DNA of 64,000 bases from Altererythrobacter ishigakiensis (GCF_001663155.1 NZ_CP015963.1:2132001-2196000); one strand, 5' to 3'; positions 1 through 8,040 are shown, counted from the first letter of the stretch. Program-made: numbers and translations. Notes: a model not told the origin generated them from the letters alone.

Positions 1-2
1 TC

Positions 3-152
3 GATTCGCTTTATTCCGATGCGTCCTTTTCTTTCACCGAACGAGAGCAGATCGATCAGGCGCGAGAACAAGTGTCTGACTATCACGCTGCGGAAAGACA
101 GGTGATAGCTGAACTGATCGATTTACTTGGGTCCCGCGAGGAGCAACCATGA
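3..152 (+). CDS. C-terminal end of an unknown protein (partial)
   Basis: An open frame enters from the left edge and ends in TGA at 150-152, where it overlaps the ATG of the next gene in an ATGA arrangement typical of translationally coupled genes. About 49 residues are visible. They are polar and predicted helical, with a stretch rich in Glu, Gln and Arg and the ending LLGSREEQP. No family is recognisable from this fragment. The overlap suggests co-transcription with the FNR-type regulator that follows. It is called coding because the frame stays open and abuts the next start; a chance open frame of 50 codons cannot be excluded. Confidence 0.5.
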   Translation, partial: DSLYSDASFSFTEREQIDQAREQVSDYHAAERQVIAELIDLLGSREEQP

Positions 153-847
153 ACCTGGCCTGCGAAGCATGCCCCGTACGCGATAGTGCAGCTTGCTCTG
201 TATTGAATGATGATGAACGTGACGCTCTGGCCGCTGCTGGCCGGACCCGCACCTTGAAGCGCGGTCAGATGCTCTTTGCTGCAGGCGACGCGGACGCAGC
301 CTGTGCGACTCTGGTCTCAGGCGCACTAAAAGTGTGCTCAACCGATATTGACGGTAACGAACAAATTCTGGCGCTAGTGCATCCATCGGGCTTCATCGGA
401 GAGCTATTTGCGCCGTTCGCGCATCATGACGTAGTGGCGCTTACAGATAGTCAGCTTTGCACTTTCGCACGCAAGGATCTGGATCAAGCGATAGATCACT
501 ATCCCGCCCTTGCAAAAGCGTTGTTGCGCCGAAGCCAGGAAGATCTGCACGCAACACGCAGCTTGTTGGAATTGACCGGGAATGCCACCGCCGAAGCGCG
601 ATTGGCTGCATTGATATATGACTTTGCACAGGCAGCAAGCCAATCGCCTTGCCACCCCGAACAGACGTTCGAGTTACCACTTTCGCGGGGCGAGATCGCA
701 AATATGCTTGGACTGACGATCGAGACAGTCAGTCGCAAATTGGGTGATCTGGAATCGAGTGGCGCCATCAAACGCATAGGCAAGCGCGGGATCGAACTGG
801 TCGACCCCGCGCACCTGCAGGCCCTCTCCGGAAGATTCCAGGGGTAG
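149..847 (+). CDS. fnrL: FnrL-type Crp/Fnr family oxygen-responsive regulator
   Basis: This is a 232-residue Crp/Fnr transcription factor. The N-terminus carries Cys5, Cys8 and Cys16 in the spacing C-x2-C-x7-C, and a fourth Cys (104) lies at the end of the cyclic-nucleotide-like beta-roll. That is the ligand set expected for an oxygen-labile [4Fe-4S] cluster, as in FNR and FnrL. A dimerisation helix follows around residues 118-165. The C-terminal winged helix-turn-helix (about 178-212) has the recognition sequence TIETVSRKLG with the E--SR arrangement that reads TTGAT half-sites in FNR proteins. Two matching TTGAT-N4-ATCAA-like boxes lie elsewhere in the window (1353-1366 and 36065-36078). 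The cysteines and helix are seen; oxygen sensing is inferred from the family. Confidence 0.9.
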   Translation: MNLACEACPVRDSAACSVLNDDERDALAAAGRTRTLKRGQMLFAAGDADAACATLVSGALKVCSTDIDGNEQILALVHPSGFIGELFAPFAHHDVVALTDSQLCTFARKDLDQAIDHYPALAKALLRRSQEDLHATRSLLELTGNATAEARLAALIYDFAQAASQSPCHPEQTFELPLSRGEIANMLGLTIETVSRKLGDLESSGAIKRIGKRGIELVDPAHLQALSGRFQG

Positions 848-857
848 CCGGGTCGCT

Positions 858-1298
858 TCAGCTAGCCAAAGCGACTATGGTCACCACCGCTACGCCCCAG
901 AACAAAACGAGGACCGGCAGGATCAGAACTTGAGTGGCAGCGTCCCGCGCCTTGAGCGGGCCGGTATGGGTCATGATGCCCTCGCCATTAAAGCGATCGT
1001 AGCTCACGGCATTCGACGACTTTGTTTCCGGCTTCAACTGAGTCCAGATGCCCGGAACAACAAACCCGGCCACGATGATACCGGCGATAATCACCATTGG
1101 AATGATCAGCCCTGGGTTCGCAAATGCCAACGCCGTGATTGCTACAAAGCCAAGATAACACGCGATTGTCGCGCCATAGAGCGTTTTGGGAAGCCCGAAA
1201 TCGCGATCAACATTGGTTGCAACACGATTCTTGGCTTCAGGCGCTTTGACGATCTGAGCTTTTTCCTGAACGAATTCGGTGGTGAGCATTTTCGACAT
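858..1298 (-). CDS. Small membrane protein of unknown function under a probable FNR site
   Basis: This 146-residue protein is not recognised. A soluble, charged N-terminus of about 38 residues is followed by two adjacent hydrophobic segments (about 40-60 and 66-85), a polar loop with YDRFNGEGIMTHTGP, and a third hydrophobic segment at the C-terminus (about 123-143). The start is supported by a strong Shine-Dalgarno sequence (GGAAGGAG) just upstream. It is convergent with the FnrL gene, and a perfect FNR palindrome lies 55-68 bp upstream of its start, so it is probably induced or repressed at low oxygen. The topology is predicted by eye; no biochemical role can be given. Confidence 0.75.
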   Translation of the reverse strand: MSKMLTTEFVQEKAQIVKAPEAKNRVATNVDRDFGLPKTLYGATIACYLGFVAITALAFANPGLIIPMVIIAGIIVAGFVVPGIWTQLKPETKSSNAVSYDRFNGEGIMTHTGPLKARDAATQVLILPVLVLFWGVAVVTIVALAS

Positions 1299-1352
1299 GG
1301 TGATGTCTCCTTCCGTTGAGACATCTTTTGCCTCGAGTTAGACCCGCTCACC

Positions 1353-1366
1353 TTGATCGAAATCAA
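1353..1366. promoter_or_regulatory. FNR/FixK-type operator
   Basis: The sequence TTGATCGAAATCAA is a perfect TTGAT-N4-ATCAA palindrome, the consensus for FNR, Anr, FixK and FnrL. Its centre lies about 61 bp upstream of the start codon of the minus-strand membrane protein (1298). With a short leader this fits an activator position near -41.5, but no transcription start is known. It also sits just past the stop of moaE. The FNR-type regulator encoded 500 bp away is the obvious candidate to bind it. Confidence 0.8.
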
Positions 1367-1381
1367 ATCGTGCGAATTATC

Positions 1382-1825
1382 TCAACTCCAGCGGGCGAGA
1401 TCCGCGTAATCATCGCTGCGGGGCTCGATCCATTGCCATTCGCCATCGCGCCTTTCGCGTTTCCAGAACCATGCAGCCGCTTTCAAATGATCCATGCAGA
1501 AATCAACCGCATCGATCGCGCCACGTCGATGTCTGGCTGCTGCGGACACGCAAACGATCGGATCTCCGGGAAGCATTTGGCCAACGCGGTGGACCATCAA
1601 TAATCCCATCAACTCAAAACGCGCGAAGGCCGCGTCAGCGAGCTGGTCCATGCTTGGCAGCGTCAGAGGCTCGTAGTGGGATAGCTCCAACGCTTCGACA
1701 CCCGTTTCGCTGCGCACCTCGCCGACAAAGGTGCACACACCGCCCAATCCCGAATTCGCGGCCTTGAACTGGTCGACAAGCGCACTCGGATCAAATGCCT
1801 CCGCTAACAGGCGAACATCGCGCAT
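1382..1825 (-). CDS. moaE: Molybdopterin synthase catalytic subunit MoaE
   Basis: MoaE is the large subunit of molybdopterin synthase, which converts cyclic pyranopterin monophosphate to molybdopterin using sulfur carried on the MoaD C-terminus. The 147-residue length is normal. Diagnostic features are the early segment GGVCTFVGEVR, the HRVG motif, the AAARHR segment near the active site, and the lysine-bearing KAAAWFWKRE segment toward the C-terminus. It lies directly downstream of moaD with a 2-bp gap, in the order moaA-moaD-moaE, so the three are almost certainly one operon. No moaC or moeA is visible in this window. Confidence 0.95.
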   Translation of the reverse strand: MRDVRLLAEAFDPSALVDQFKAANSGLGGVCTFVGEVRSETGVEALELSHYEPLTLPSMDQLADAAFARFELMGLLMVHRVGQMLPGDPIVCVSAAARHRRGAIDAVDFCMDHLKAAAWFWKRERRDGEWQWIEPRSDDYADLARWS

Positions 1826-1827
1826 TG

Positions 1828-2070
1828 TCAGCCACCACTGACAGGCGGAAGCAGCGCAACTTCATCGCCGTCTTGCGCATTGAGCGTAGCCTTGTCCGCC
1901 AGGACTTTTCCGGCGCAGGCTACATTCACGCGTTCCTGGCGCAGTTGATCGGCCACTTGAGGTGCAACTGCCGATAGCAACCCCTCCCAATCGAGCGGCG
2001 CAGGAAACTCGTGAATTTCCTCTCCCGCAAGATCGCGCAGTGGGCCTAGGAAGAGCACCGTCACCGCCAT
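1828..2070 (-). CDS. moaD: Molybdopterin synthase sulfur carrier subunit MoaD
   Basis: This 80-residue ubiquitin-fold protein ends in the obligatory Gly-Gly (PPVSGG). In the family this terminus is adenylated and thiocarboxylated and then inserts into the MoaE active site. The start codon follows the moaA stop by only one base and the stop lies 2 bp before moaE, consistent with equimolar production of the two synthase subunits. The N-terminal VTVLFLGPLRDLAG strand-turn-helix pattern matches MoaD/ThiS proteins. The double Gly together with the moaE neighbour separates it from ThiS. Confidence 0.93.
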   Translation of the reverse strand: MAVTVLFLGPLRDLAGEEIHEFPAPLDWEGLLSAVAPQVADQLRQERVNVACAGKVLADKATLNAQDGDEVALLPPVSGG

Positions 2071-2071
2071 G

Positions 2072-3106
2072 TCAGCCGCCTGTCATCGACATATGGCGCG
2101 GCTGCGCCGGTTCAGCGCCGCGCTCAGAGATATCGAAATGATGCCGTTCAGGCTTGATCCGCATGGCTTCATTCAGCGCGGCTTGCAGGTTCGCTTCCGG
2201 ATCGTCCGAACGAAGTGCTGCACGCAAGTCGACTCGCTCGCCGCCGCCAAGGCAGGGATAGAGCTGTCCTGTTGCTGTCACACGCAAACGGTTGCAGCCC
2301 GCGCAGAAATTGTTGGTCAGCGGCGTGATCATGCCCAGCTTCCCGCCGGTCTCCTCGATCCGGTCATAGCGTGCGGGGCCGCCAGAGCTTTCGCTCAGCG
2401 GAGTGAGTGTCCAGCGCTTCTCCAGTTGTTCGCGCACAGCCGATAGCGGCAAGAAATGGTCGACTCTGTCTTCATCGACATCGCCCAGCGGCATGACTTC
2501 GATCAGCGTGTGATCGAAACCTTCACCATGTGACCATGCAATAAGATCGGGAATCTCATGCTCGTTCACCCCTTTGAGCGCGACTGAGTTGATCTTGACC
2601 TTGAGCCCCGCCTCTTTCGCAGCCGCGATACCCTCCAGCACCCGCGGCAACACGTCGCGCCGTGACAGTTTGGCGAACTGCTCGCGATCACGTGTGTCGA
2701 GCGAGATGTTCACCCGCTTCACACCCGCGCTCGCCAGATCGTCCGCATGCTGTGCAAGCTGAGTCGCATTGGTTGTCAGCGTCAGCTCTTCCAGCCCGTC
2801 CCCTAGCTTGCGACCCAGGACGCGAAACAGGTCGATGATGTCGCGCCGGACCAGCGGCTCGCCGCCAGTAACGCGAATCTTGGTAACCCCGCGCGCGATG
2901 AAACCGAGTGACAGCTTATAAAGCTCCTCAAGGCTCAGCACTTCCTTGCGCGGCAGGAACGTCATCCGCTCTGGCATGCAATATGTGCAGCGCAAATCGC
3001 AGCGGTCAGTCACCGACAAGCGCAGATATTTGATCTGGCGTTGGAAGCCATCGATCAATGGCGCAGGCATGGCGCTGGGGAGCAAGACGTCACGGACCCT
3101 AGTCAT
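2072..3106 (-). CDS. moaA: GTP 3',8-cyclase MoaA
   Basis: MoaA is the radical-SAM enzyme that starts molybdenum cofactor synthesis by cyclising GTP. The first [4Fe-4S] cluster motif is CDLRCTYC (Cys36, Cys40, Cys43) and the SAM-binding GGEP follows as VTGGEPLVRRD. The second, substrate-binding cluster motif NNFCAGCNR plus a later LYPC is present near the C-terminus. The protein ends in a double glycine (MSMTGG), as required for MoaA activity. The start at 3106 overlaps the end of the preceding small gene; an internal Met at residue 13 is a possible alternative, since neither has a strong ribosome binding site. Confidence 0.96.
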   Translation of the reverse strand: MTRVRDVLLPSAMPAPLIDGFQRQIKYLRLSVTDRCDLRCTYCMPERMTFLPRKEVLSLEELYKLSLGFIARGVTKIRVTGGEPLVRRDIIDLFRVLGRKLGDGLEELTLTTNATQLAQHADDLASAGVKRVNISLDTRDREQFAKLSRRDVLPRVLEGIAAAKEAGLKVKINSVALKGVNEHEIPDLIAWSHGEGFDHTLIEVMPLGDVDEDRVDHFLPLSAVREQLEKRWTLTPLSESSGGPARYDRIEETGGKLGMITPLTNNFCAGCNRLRVTATGQLYPCLGGGERVDLRAALRSDDPEANLQAALNEAMRIKPERHHFDISERGAEPAQPRHMSMTGG

Positions 3107-3416
3107 GAAGCGGAAGATACTGTCCCGTAATGCCCGGCGCCCCCCTCAAATATGCGAGCATTGATTGGACCGCCTCTTCGCTGCCCCCGCCCAGCACATT
3201 AACTCTTTTGGGCGCGAATTTTCGCGCGAGATCGCGCGCAACCGCCCGCCGCCAATCGTCGTGGTCGGTTGGAGATGGCGGCAGGATAATAGTCAATTGG
3301 TCTGCACCACCCTCCAGAGCAGTTATTGCCGAGTGTAGATGCCCAGCATGAAACGCCGCGGCCGCGTCGAGTGGCTCGGCCGGCAGGTTATCCACCTTCA
3401 GCTCGGCCTGTGCCAT
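3099..3416 (-). CDS. Small Rossmann-like protein of unknown function
   Basis: This is an approximately 105-residue protein starting MAQAELKVDNL. The start at 3416 is chosen because it falls immediately after the folB stop (TAG-GATG) and follows a purine-rich GGAAGTAGG; the frame extends further upstream but only inside folB. The sequence alternates hydrophobic strands (QLTIILPP, KRVNVLGGG) and helices, like a short nucleotide-binding alpha/beta fold, and ends in GQYLPLHD. No catalytic motif is evident. It overlaps moaA by 8 bp and is wedged between pterin genes (folB) and molybdopterin genes (moaA-D-E), so a link to pterin metabolism is a guess from position only. Confidence 0.75.
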   Translation of the reverse strand: MAQAELKVDNLPAEPLDAAAAFHAGHLHSAITALEGGADQLTIILPPSPTDHDDWRRAVARDLARKFAPKRVNVLGGGSEEAVQSMLAYLRGAPGITGQYLPLHD

Positions 3417-3417
3417 C

Positions 3418-3789
3418 CTACTTCCGCTCTCGGTGCAGAGTGATGCCGATCTTCTCATTCGCTTCAGCGATAGCCAGCTTCACGATCTTGACCGTAACCG
3501 CCTCTACCCGTGCGTCTTGCACAAACAGTGTTTCGCAGATGTGATCTGCCACTGCTTCGATCAGCTTGAAATGTACGCCTTCGGGCAGAGCGTCAGAAGC
3601 TGCAAACTTCAGGTCCATATAGTTCTTGCTGTCTTCCAGCGGCGTGTCTGGCTCATACCGTTCGGCAACCGACATGCGCACCTGAATGGTGAAACGCAGC
3701 GGTTGCGGCTTACCCGTTTCTTCCGAATAGATGCCGGTCAGGACATCGTGTTCGAAATCAGCCACTTCGAGGATCAGCGAATCGTTCAT
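3418..3789 (-). CDS. folB: Dihydroneopterin aldolase family protein
   Basis: This 123-residue T-fold protein matches FolB. It begins with a beta strand followed by the typical GIYSEETGKPQPLRFTI segment (the family form is G(I/V)xxxERxxxQxxxxD) and has the later Y-D-L-like KNYMDLKFAAS and the FKLIEAVADHICETLF helix. FolB cleaves 7,8-dihydroneopterin to 6-hydroxymethyl-dihydropterin and glycolaldehyde in folate synthesis. The catalytic Glu and the substrate-anchoring Glu (HFKLIEAVA) appear present. T-fold relatives with epimerase or GTP cyclohydrolase-like roles exist, so the exact activity is inferred. It sits upstream of the small Rossmann-like gene and moaA. Confidence 0.8.
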   Translation of the reverse strand: MNDSLILEVADFEHDVLTGIYSEETGKPQPLRFTIQVRMSVAERYEPDTPLEDSKNYMDLKFAASDALPEGVHFKLIEAVADHICETLFVQDARVEAVTVKIVKLAIAEANEKIGITLHRERK

Positions 3790-3798
3790 GCGCGCCCT

Positions 3799-4692
3799 TT
3801 AACCTGAATTGCTCCAGCGTGCGAAGATCGCCGTGGGAAGAAGCCTGCCGCCCTCGCCTGTTTCCTGAACCGCCAGATCGCCATGCTCGATTGTGCCGGG
3901 CAGATCGGCGAACAATTCATCGACCAATCCTGCCAACGCCAGGCTGCTCATCCGGACCGCATAAACTGTCAGGAAGAGGAATTTGCTGTCTGCATCGAGC
4001 AGTTGTCGGCAATCACCCAGAAGCGTAGGCAGGCTTTCTTCCAAGCGCCATGTTTCATTCTTTGGCCCACGCCCGAACTTGGGTGGATCAAGGATGATTC
4101 CATCATAGCGATTGCCACGACGAACCTCACGCGCAGTATACTTGGCTGCGTCATCGACTAGCCAGCGGATCGGCCGGTCTTCCATTCGTGACAGCGCGGC
4201 GTTTTCGCGCGCCTGAGCAACGGATTTCTTGCTCGCATCGACATGCGTAACACGGCCATGGCGGCTGAGAGCGAGCGAGCCCACACCGGTATAGCCGAAC
4301 AGGTTCATCGTCTCGGCCTCGGTCATCCCGCTCAACTGTTCCCGCATCCAGTCCCACACCGGGGCCATATCAGGGAAGAATTGCAGATGGCGAAAAGGTG
4401 TCGGCTGCGCGGTAAAGGTCACTTCATTCCAGCTCACCGGCCAGCAATCCTCTGGCAGAGACTGATCAAGTTGCCAGCGCCCGCCGCCATCCTCGTCCGA
4501 ACCGGGAATGAACTCGCCAGCTGCTTGCCAATCCGCCGCGCGCGGGTTCCACATCGCCTGCGGCTCTGGGCGGATGAAGGCATGCGGACCAAACTGTTCA
4601 AGCTTGCGACCATTGCCGCTGTCGAGCAGGCGGTAGCCGCCTTCCCAGCCCTCGCCCACCATCAGCACAGGATCGCGGCGAAGTTCAGCCAT
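3799..4692 (-). CDS. Class I SAM-dependent methyltransferase (RlmI/RlmL-like)
   Basis: This 297-residue protein has a short N-terminal beta-rich region and a C-terminal Rossmann methyltransferase domain. SAM-binding motif I is NLFGYTGVGSLAL, motif II is THVDASKKSVAQARENA, and the catalytic motif IV is DPPKFGRG. The DPPKF sequence and the VDxSxxA--AREN pattern are typical of the 23S rRNA m5C methyltransferase group (RlmI, and the C-terminal half of RlmL), so RNA is the likely substrate. The start codon overlaps the thrC stop (TGATG). The N-terminal PUA domain of true RlmI is not evident, so a specific gene name is withheld. Confidence 0.8.
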   Translation of the reverse strand: MAELRRDPVLMVGEGWEGGYRLLDSGNGRKLEQFGPHAFIRPEPQAMWNPRAADWQAAGEFIPGSDEDGGGRWQLDQSLPEDCWPVSWNEVTFTAQPTPFRHLQFFPDMAPVWDWMREQLSGMTEAETMNLFGYTGVGSLALSRHGRVTHVDASKKSVAQARENAALSRMEDRPIRWLVDDAAKYTAREVRRGNRYDGIILDPPKFGRGPKNETWRLEESLPTLLGDCRQLLDADSKFLFLTVYAVRMSSLALAGLVDELFADLPGTIEHGDLAVQETGEGGRLLPTAIFARWSNSG

Positions 4693-6092
4693 CAGGCGGC
4701 GGGGCTCGTGTGCTGTGTCACGAAGTCGCGCACGGCGTCATATTCGCCGGGTAGCTCGCTATAGGCTTCCTCGCGCGCGAACAGATCTCCTACCCGCGAC
4801 GGCAGATTTGGGCGTAGGCCCGTCGCGCGCTCGACCGCATCGGGAAACTTGGCCGGATGCGCAGTCGCAAGCGTTACCATGGGAATTGAAGGATCAAGCT
4901 CCGTTCCCAGCGCGGCATGCAAACCGACGGCAGTATGCGGGTCAATCACCTCGCCCGAATTCTCGTGCGCCCAGCGTAGCGCTTGCAACACTTGTTGCTG
5001 ATCTGCGCGGACGCTGGTGAACAGAGCAGACGCGCCTTCGCGCTGGCTATTGCTAAGCTGCATCGCCTTGTTCGCTTCAAAGCCACGCATTTGTTCCGCC
5101 ATTGCAGCGCCATCACGTCCGCCACAATCGAACAGAAGCCGCTCGAAGTTCGAGCTGACTTGGATATCCATCGACGGTGTCTCGGTCGGTGTCACCGTAC
5201 CAGTGGAATAGTCCCCGTCTGACAGCGCGCGATGCAGGATATCGTTGACGTTGGTCGCGACTACCAGTTGCGCTATCGGCAAACCCATTTGGGCCGCGAC
5301 ATAGCCGGCGAACACGTCTCCGAAATTGCCAGTCGGCACGCTGTAACCGACTTGCCGGTGCGGTGCGCCGAGCTGCAATGCGCTGGCGAAGTAATAGACC
5401 ACCTGGGCCATCAGCCGCGCCCAGTTGATCGAATTGACCGCGCCAATGTTGAAACGGCTGGTCATCTCGGCATCGCCGAACATACGCTTCACCATCGCTT
5501 GCGCATCATCAAAGCTGCCTTCGATCGCGATGTTATGCACATTGGGGGCACGCACTGTCGTCATCTGGCGGCGCTGCACATCGCTGACGCGGCCCTTGGG
5601 GTGAAGCATGAAAATATCGACGCCTTCGCGTCCCGCCACTGCATCAATCGCCGCAGAACCCGTGTCACCGCTGGTCGCGCCAATGATGGTGAGGTTCGAT
5701 TTCCGCCGCGCCAGGAAAGTCTCGAACAGCAGGCCGAGCAATTGCAGCGCGACATCTTTAAACGCGAGTGTAGGCCCGTGGAACAGTTCGAGCAGCCATT
5801 GCCGCTCATCCAATTGCACCAGCGGCGTCACCGCCTTGTGCGCAAACCGGCCATAGGCCTGCTGGCAAAGACTGCGCAGTTCCTCTTCGGTCAGGCTGCC
5901 TTCGACAAAGGGCCACATCACCCGCGTAGCCAGCTCTGCATAGGGCAGCCCAACCATTTCCGCGATCTGTGCTTCGCTGAAGCGCGGCCATTCAGTCGGC
6001 AGGTACAGCCCGCCATCGCTGGCGAGCCCCGCCAGCGTCACACCTTCGAAATCGAGCGCGGATGCGCTGCCTCTGGTCGAGATATATTCCAT
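4692..6092 (-). CDS. thrC: Threonine synthase
   Basis: ThrC converts O-phosphohomoserine to threonine with pyridoxal phosphate. At 466 residues it belongs to the longer class found in proteobacteria and fungi. The N-terminal MEYISTRG and the segment HGPTLAFKDVALQ are diagnostic; Lys112 in FKDVA is the PLP-binding lysine. A phosphate-binding loop (GATSGDTGSAA) and an asparagine-containing GAVNSINWARL segment follow. The gene lies downstream of the cytochrome oxidase cluster, separated from the SURF1 gene by about 60 bp, an arrangement common in Sphingomonadales and Rhizobiales. Its end overlaps the methyltransferase start. Confidence 0.96.
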   Translation of the reverse strand: MEYISTRGSASALDFEGVTLAGLASDGGLYLPTEWPRFSEAQIAEMVGLPYAELATRVMWPFVEGSLTEEELRSLCQQAYGRFAHKAVTPLVQLDERQWLLELFHGPTLAFKDVALQLLGLLFETFLARRKSNLTIIGATSGDTGSAAIDAVAGREGVDIFMLHPKGRVSDVQRRQMTTVRAPNVHNIAIEGSFDDAQAMVKRMFGDAEMTSRFNIGAVNSINWARLMAQVVYYFASALQLGAPHRQVGYSVPTGNFGDVFAGYVAAQMGLPIAQLVVATNVNDILHRALSDGDYSTGTVTPTETPSMDIQVSSNFERLLFDCGGRDGAAMAEQMRGFEANKAMQLSNSQREGASALFTSVRADQQQVLQALRWAHENSGEVIDPHTAVGLHAALGTELDPSIPMVTLATAHPAKFPDAVERATGLRPNLPSRVGDLFAREEAYSELPGEYDAVRDFVTQHTSPAA

Positions 6093-6151
6093 TACTTGGG
6101 GCGGTTAGACGCGGGCGGCTCCAAGGGCAAGAAAGAGACGCTTCATGCGCG

Positions 6152-6748
6152 TCAATCCCCACCTTCCCGACGCCCAGCGAGTTTCATGCGAATGGCGAGG
6201 AAATAGATCACCAAAGCTGTCAGTGCGAAGAAGAACCATTGCCCAGCGTAGGCCATGTGATCGATGACCTTCTTTTTCGGCGGTGCGCTTGCAGACAGAC
6301 CTTCAACCGGTGGGTCAGCGATCAGTTTGGCAAGCCCAGTCCGCAGAGGCTCGATCGAGCCGGTTACCCCGCCACCTTCCCAGACAACAAGGCTTGGCCC
6401 TCTCGCCCAGCCCAACTGGACATCTGCCTGTGCACCGTTGCCAAGTCTGCACGTTGCGACCTGCACATACCCAGTTTGATCATTGGCGTTCCTGCCGGCA
6501 ACAACCCGTGGTTCACCCAGAATCTCCTCACAGATCAGTGAAGAACGCCGATAGGCGAAGCGATCCACATCTTCGGGCGTAAGCGGAAAGGGCACCAGTT
6601 CCGGATTGCCAGCGTTTGCTTCATATTGTTGCAAGCGCGCTTCCTGCTCCCCAATCTTTCCCCATTGCCAAATACCCAGCCACACCATGATACCGGCGGC
6701 CACGACAACAATAATGGTCGGAAGGATCGGAAGCTGACGAAGGTTCAT
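6152..6748 (-). CDS. SURF1 family cytochrome oxidase assembly protein
   Basis: SURF1 proteins help insert heme a into subunit I of aa3-type oxidases. This 198-residue protein has the expected two-helix topology: an N-terminal membrane segment (PTIIVVVAAGIMVWLGIWQWG, roughly 9-28) ending in the family motif LGxWQ, and a C-terminal one (about 166-186, WFFFALTALVIYFLAIRMK) with a soluble loop between them. The loop has the VQLGWARGPS and DHMAYAGQWFFFA motifs of the family. It overlaps the DUF983 gene by 4 bp (ATGA) and closes the cta cluster. Confidence 0.9.
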   Translation of the reverse strand: MNLRQLPILPTIIVVVAAGIMVWLGIWQWGKIGEQEARLQQYEANAGNPELVPFPLTPEDVDRFAYRRSSLICEEILGEPRVVAGRNANDQTGYVQVATCRLGNGAQADVQLGWARGPSLVVWEGGGVTGSIEPLRTGLAKLIADPPVEGLSASAPPKKKVIDHMAYAGQWFFFALTALVIYFLAIRMKLAGRREGGD

Positions 6749-7134
6749 TGCTCATGGTCTTTCTGTTCAAGGCTGCGCTCATAGCGCGCCATAAGCAGCA
6801 TCGTCTTAAAGAAACGCAGCGCAAGGAGAGTGGTTGCGATCGTGACCACCACTGCGGCTGATCCCATCAGCCAAAACGGTAGCTGGACGCTACTATCAGC
6901 TACAAGCGCGACTGTTATCATTACAGCAGCGACCGCGAAGGTTATAAGGCTGGACGCCCTGCTACCCCGTTCGAATTGGGCAAACTCCAGCCCGCAAGCC
7001 TTGCATCGGTAGGCAATGCTCGCCGGGGCATCAAACAGCGTGCGCCCATGACAACGCGGGCACAAACCGAAAAGGGCTGCCTGAGTTACCCCCGGCAGCC
7101 CCTTCTTTTCTTCAGAGCTTGCGCTCTTGGGCAT
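6745..7134 (-). CDS. DUF983 membrane protein of the cta cluster
   Basis: This is a roughly 129-residue protein with the DUF983 signature: two zinc-ribbon-like pairs (LCPRCHGRTLF and YRCKACGLEF) followed by two transmembrane helices (about residues 62-80 and 86-106). Genes of this family recur between ctaE and the SURF1 gene in alphaproteobacteria, but their molecular role is not established. The start at 7134 is chosen because its ATG overlaps the ctaE stop as TAATG; the frame extends upstream only inside ctaE. The downstream end overlaps the SURF1 start by 4 bp, so it is translationally coupled on both sides. Confidence 0.88.
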   Translation of the reverse strand: MPKSASSEEKKGLPGVTQAALFGLCPRCHGRTLFDAPASIAYRCKACGLEFAQFERGSRASSLITFAVAAVMITVALVADSSVQLPFWLMGSAAVVVTIATTLLALRFFKTMLLMARYERSLEQKDHEQ

Positions 7135-8003
7135 TAGTGTACGGGTGCACCCCAGCCGCCCCAGATGTAAATGGCGACAAACAGGAACAGCCACACCACG
7201 TCAACGAAGTGCCAGTACCACGCCGCAGCTTCGAAACCGAAGTGCTGGCGCGGGGTAAAGTGACCCGCATAGGAACGCACCAGACAAACGATCAGGAAGA
7301 TCGTACCGACCAGAACGTGGAAACCGTGGAAGCCAGTCGCCATGAAGAAGGCAGAACTGTAGGTATTCTGTCCGAAGTTGAACGGAGCGATCGAATATTC
7401 ATAAGCCTGAATCGCGGTAAAGACTGCACCGAGTGCGATCGTCGCCCACAAACCCAGCTTCAGACCGTCACGATCGCCGTGGATCAGCGCATGGTGCGCC
7501 CACGTAACCGTTGTTCCAGAGCAAAGCAGGATCAGCGTGTTGAGCAGCGGCAGCTGGAATGCATTGAGCACTTCCATACCTTCCGGAACAAGAGTTCCGA
7601 TCGCACCAGCTTCGCCGAACAGGCTAGTTGTTACCTGCTCTTCCGTTCCTGCGCCCGTGACGCGCAGCGCCTCAGGAAACAGTGCAAAGTCAAAGAACGC
7701 CCAGAACCAGCCCACGAAGAACATGACTTCTGATGCGATGAACAAGATCATGCCGTAACGCATGTGCAGCTGCACAACCGGAGTGTGGTCGCCGCCTTCG
7801 GCTTCCTTCACAACATTGCTGAACCAGCTGAAGAATGTGGCGATCAGGCCGGCAATGCCAAGGCCCAGAACGATCTGCCAGCCATTCATCTCGTGCATGA
7901 AGAAAACCATGCCAGTAGTGAACGTCAGCGCCGCAAAGGCACCGATCAGCGGCCAGATATCCGGCTCAAGAATGTGATAGTCGTGGTTCTTTGTTCCAGC
8001 CAT
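7134..8003 (-). CDS. ctaE: Cytochrome c oxidase subunit III
   Basis: This 289-residue integral membrane protein has seven predicted helices. The N-terminal MAGTKNHDYHILEPDIWPL is the usual subunit III opening. Conserved segments include RYGMILFIASEVMFFVGWFWAFF, with the buried membrane glutamate, the AYEYSIAPF segment, and the C-terminal AAWYWHFVDVVWLFLFVAIYIWG. It binds lipids and stabilises the catalytic core of the aa3 proton pump. It is transcribed after ctaG with a 77-bp spacer that contains a perfect 8-bp hairpin (8041-8071). Confidence 0.97.
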   Translation of the reverse strand: MAGTKNHDYHILEPDIWPLIGAFAALTFTTGMVFFMHEMNGWQIVLGLGIAGLIATFFSWFSNVVKEAEGGDHTPVVQLHMRYGMILFIASEVMFFVGWFWAFFDFALFPEALRVTGAGTEEQVTTSLFGEAGAIGTLVPEGMEVLNAFQLPLLNTLILLCSGTTVTWAHHALIHGDRDGLKLGLWATIALGAVFTAIQAYEYSIAPFNFGQNTYSSAFFMATGFHGFHVLVGTIFLIVCLVRSYAGHFTPRQHFGFEAAAWYWHFVDVVWLFLFVAIYIWGGWGAPVH

Positions 8004-8040
8004 GGAAAGTTCCCGTCTTTTGGCCCGTATCTTAAGATTA

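Noticed and set aside
5232..6206. A 324-codon open frame on the plus strand opposite thrC
   Set aside because: It is the antisense shadow of thrC, has no family motif, and its composition (His and Arg rich) is typical of shadow frames.
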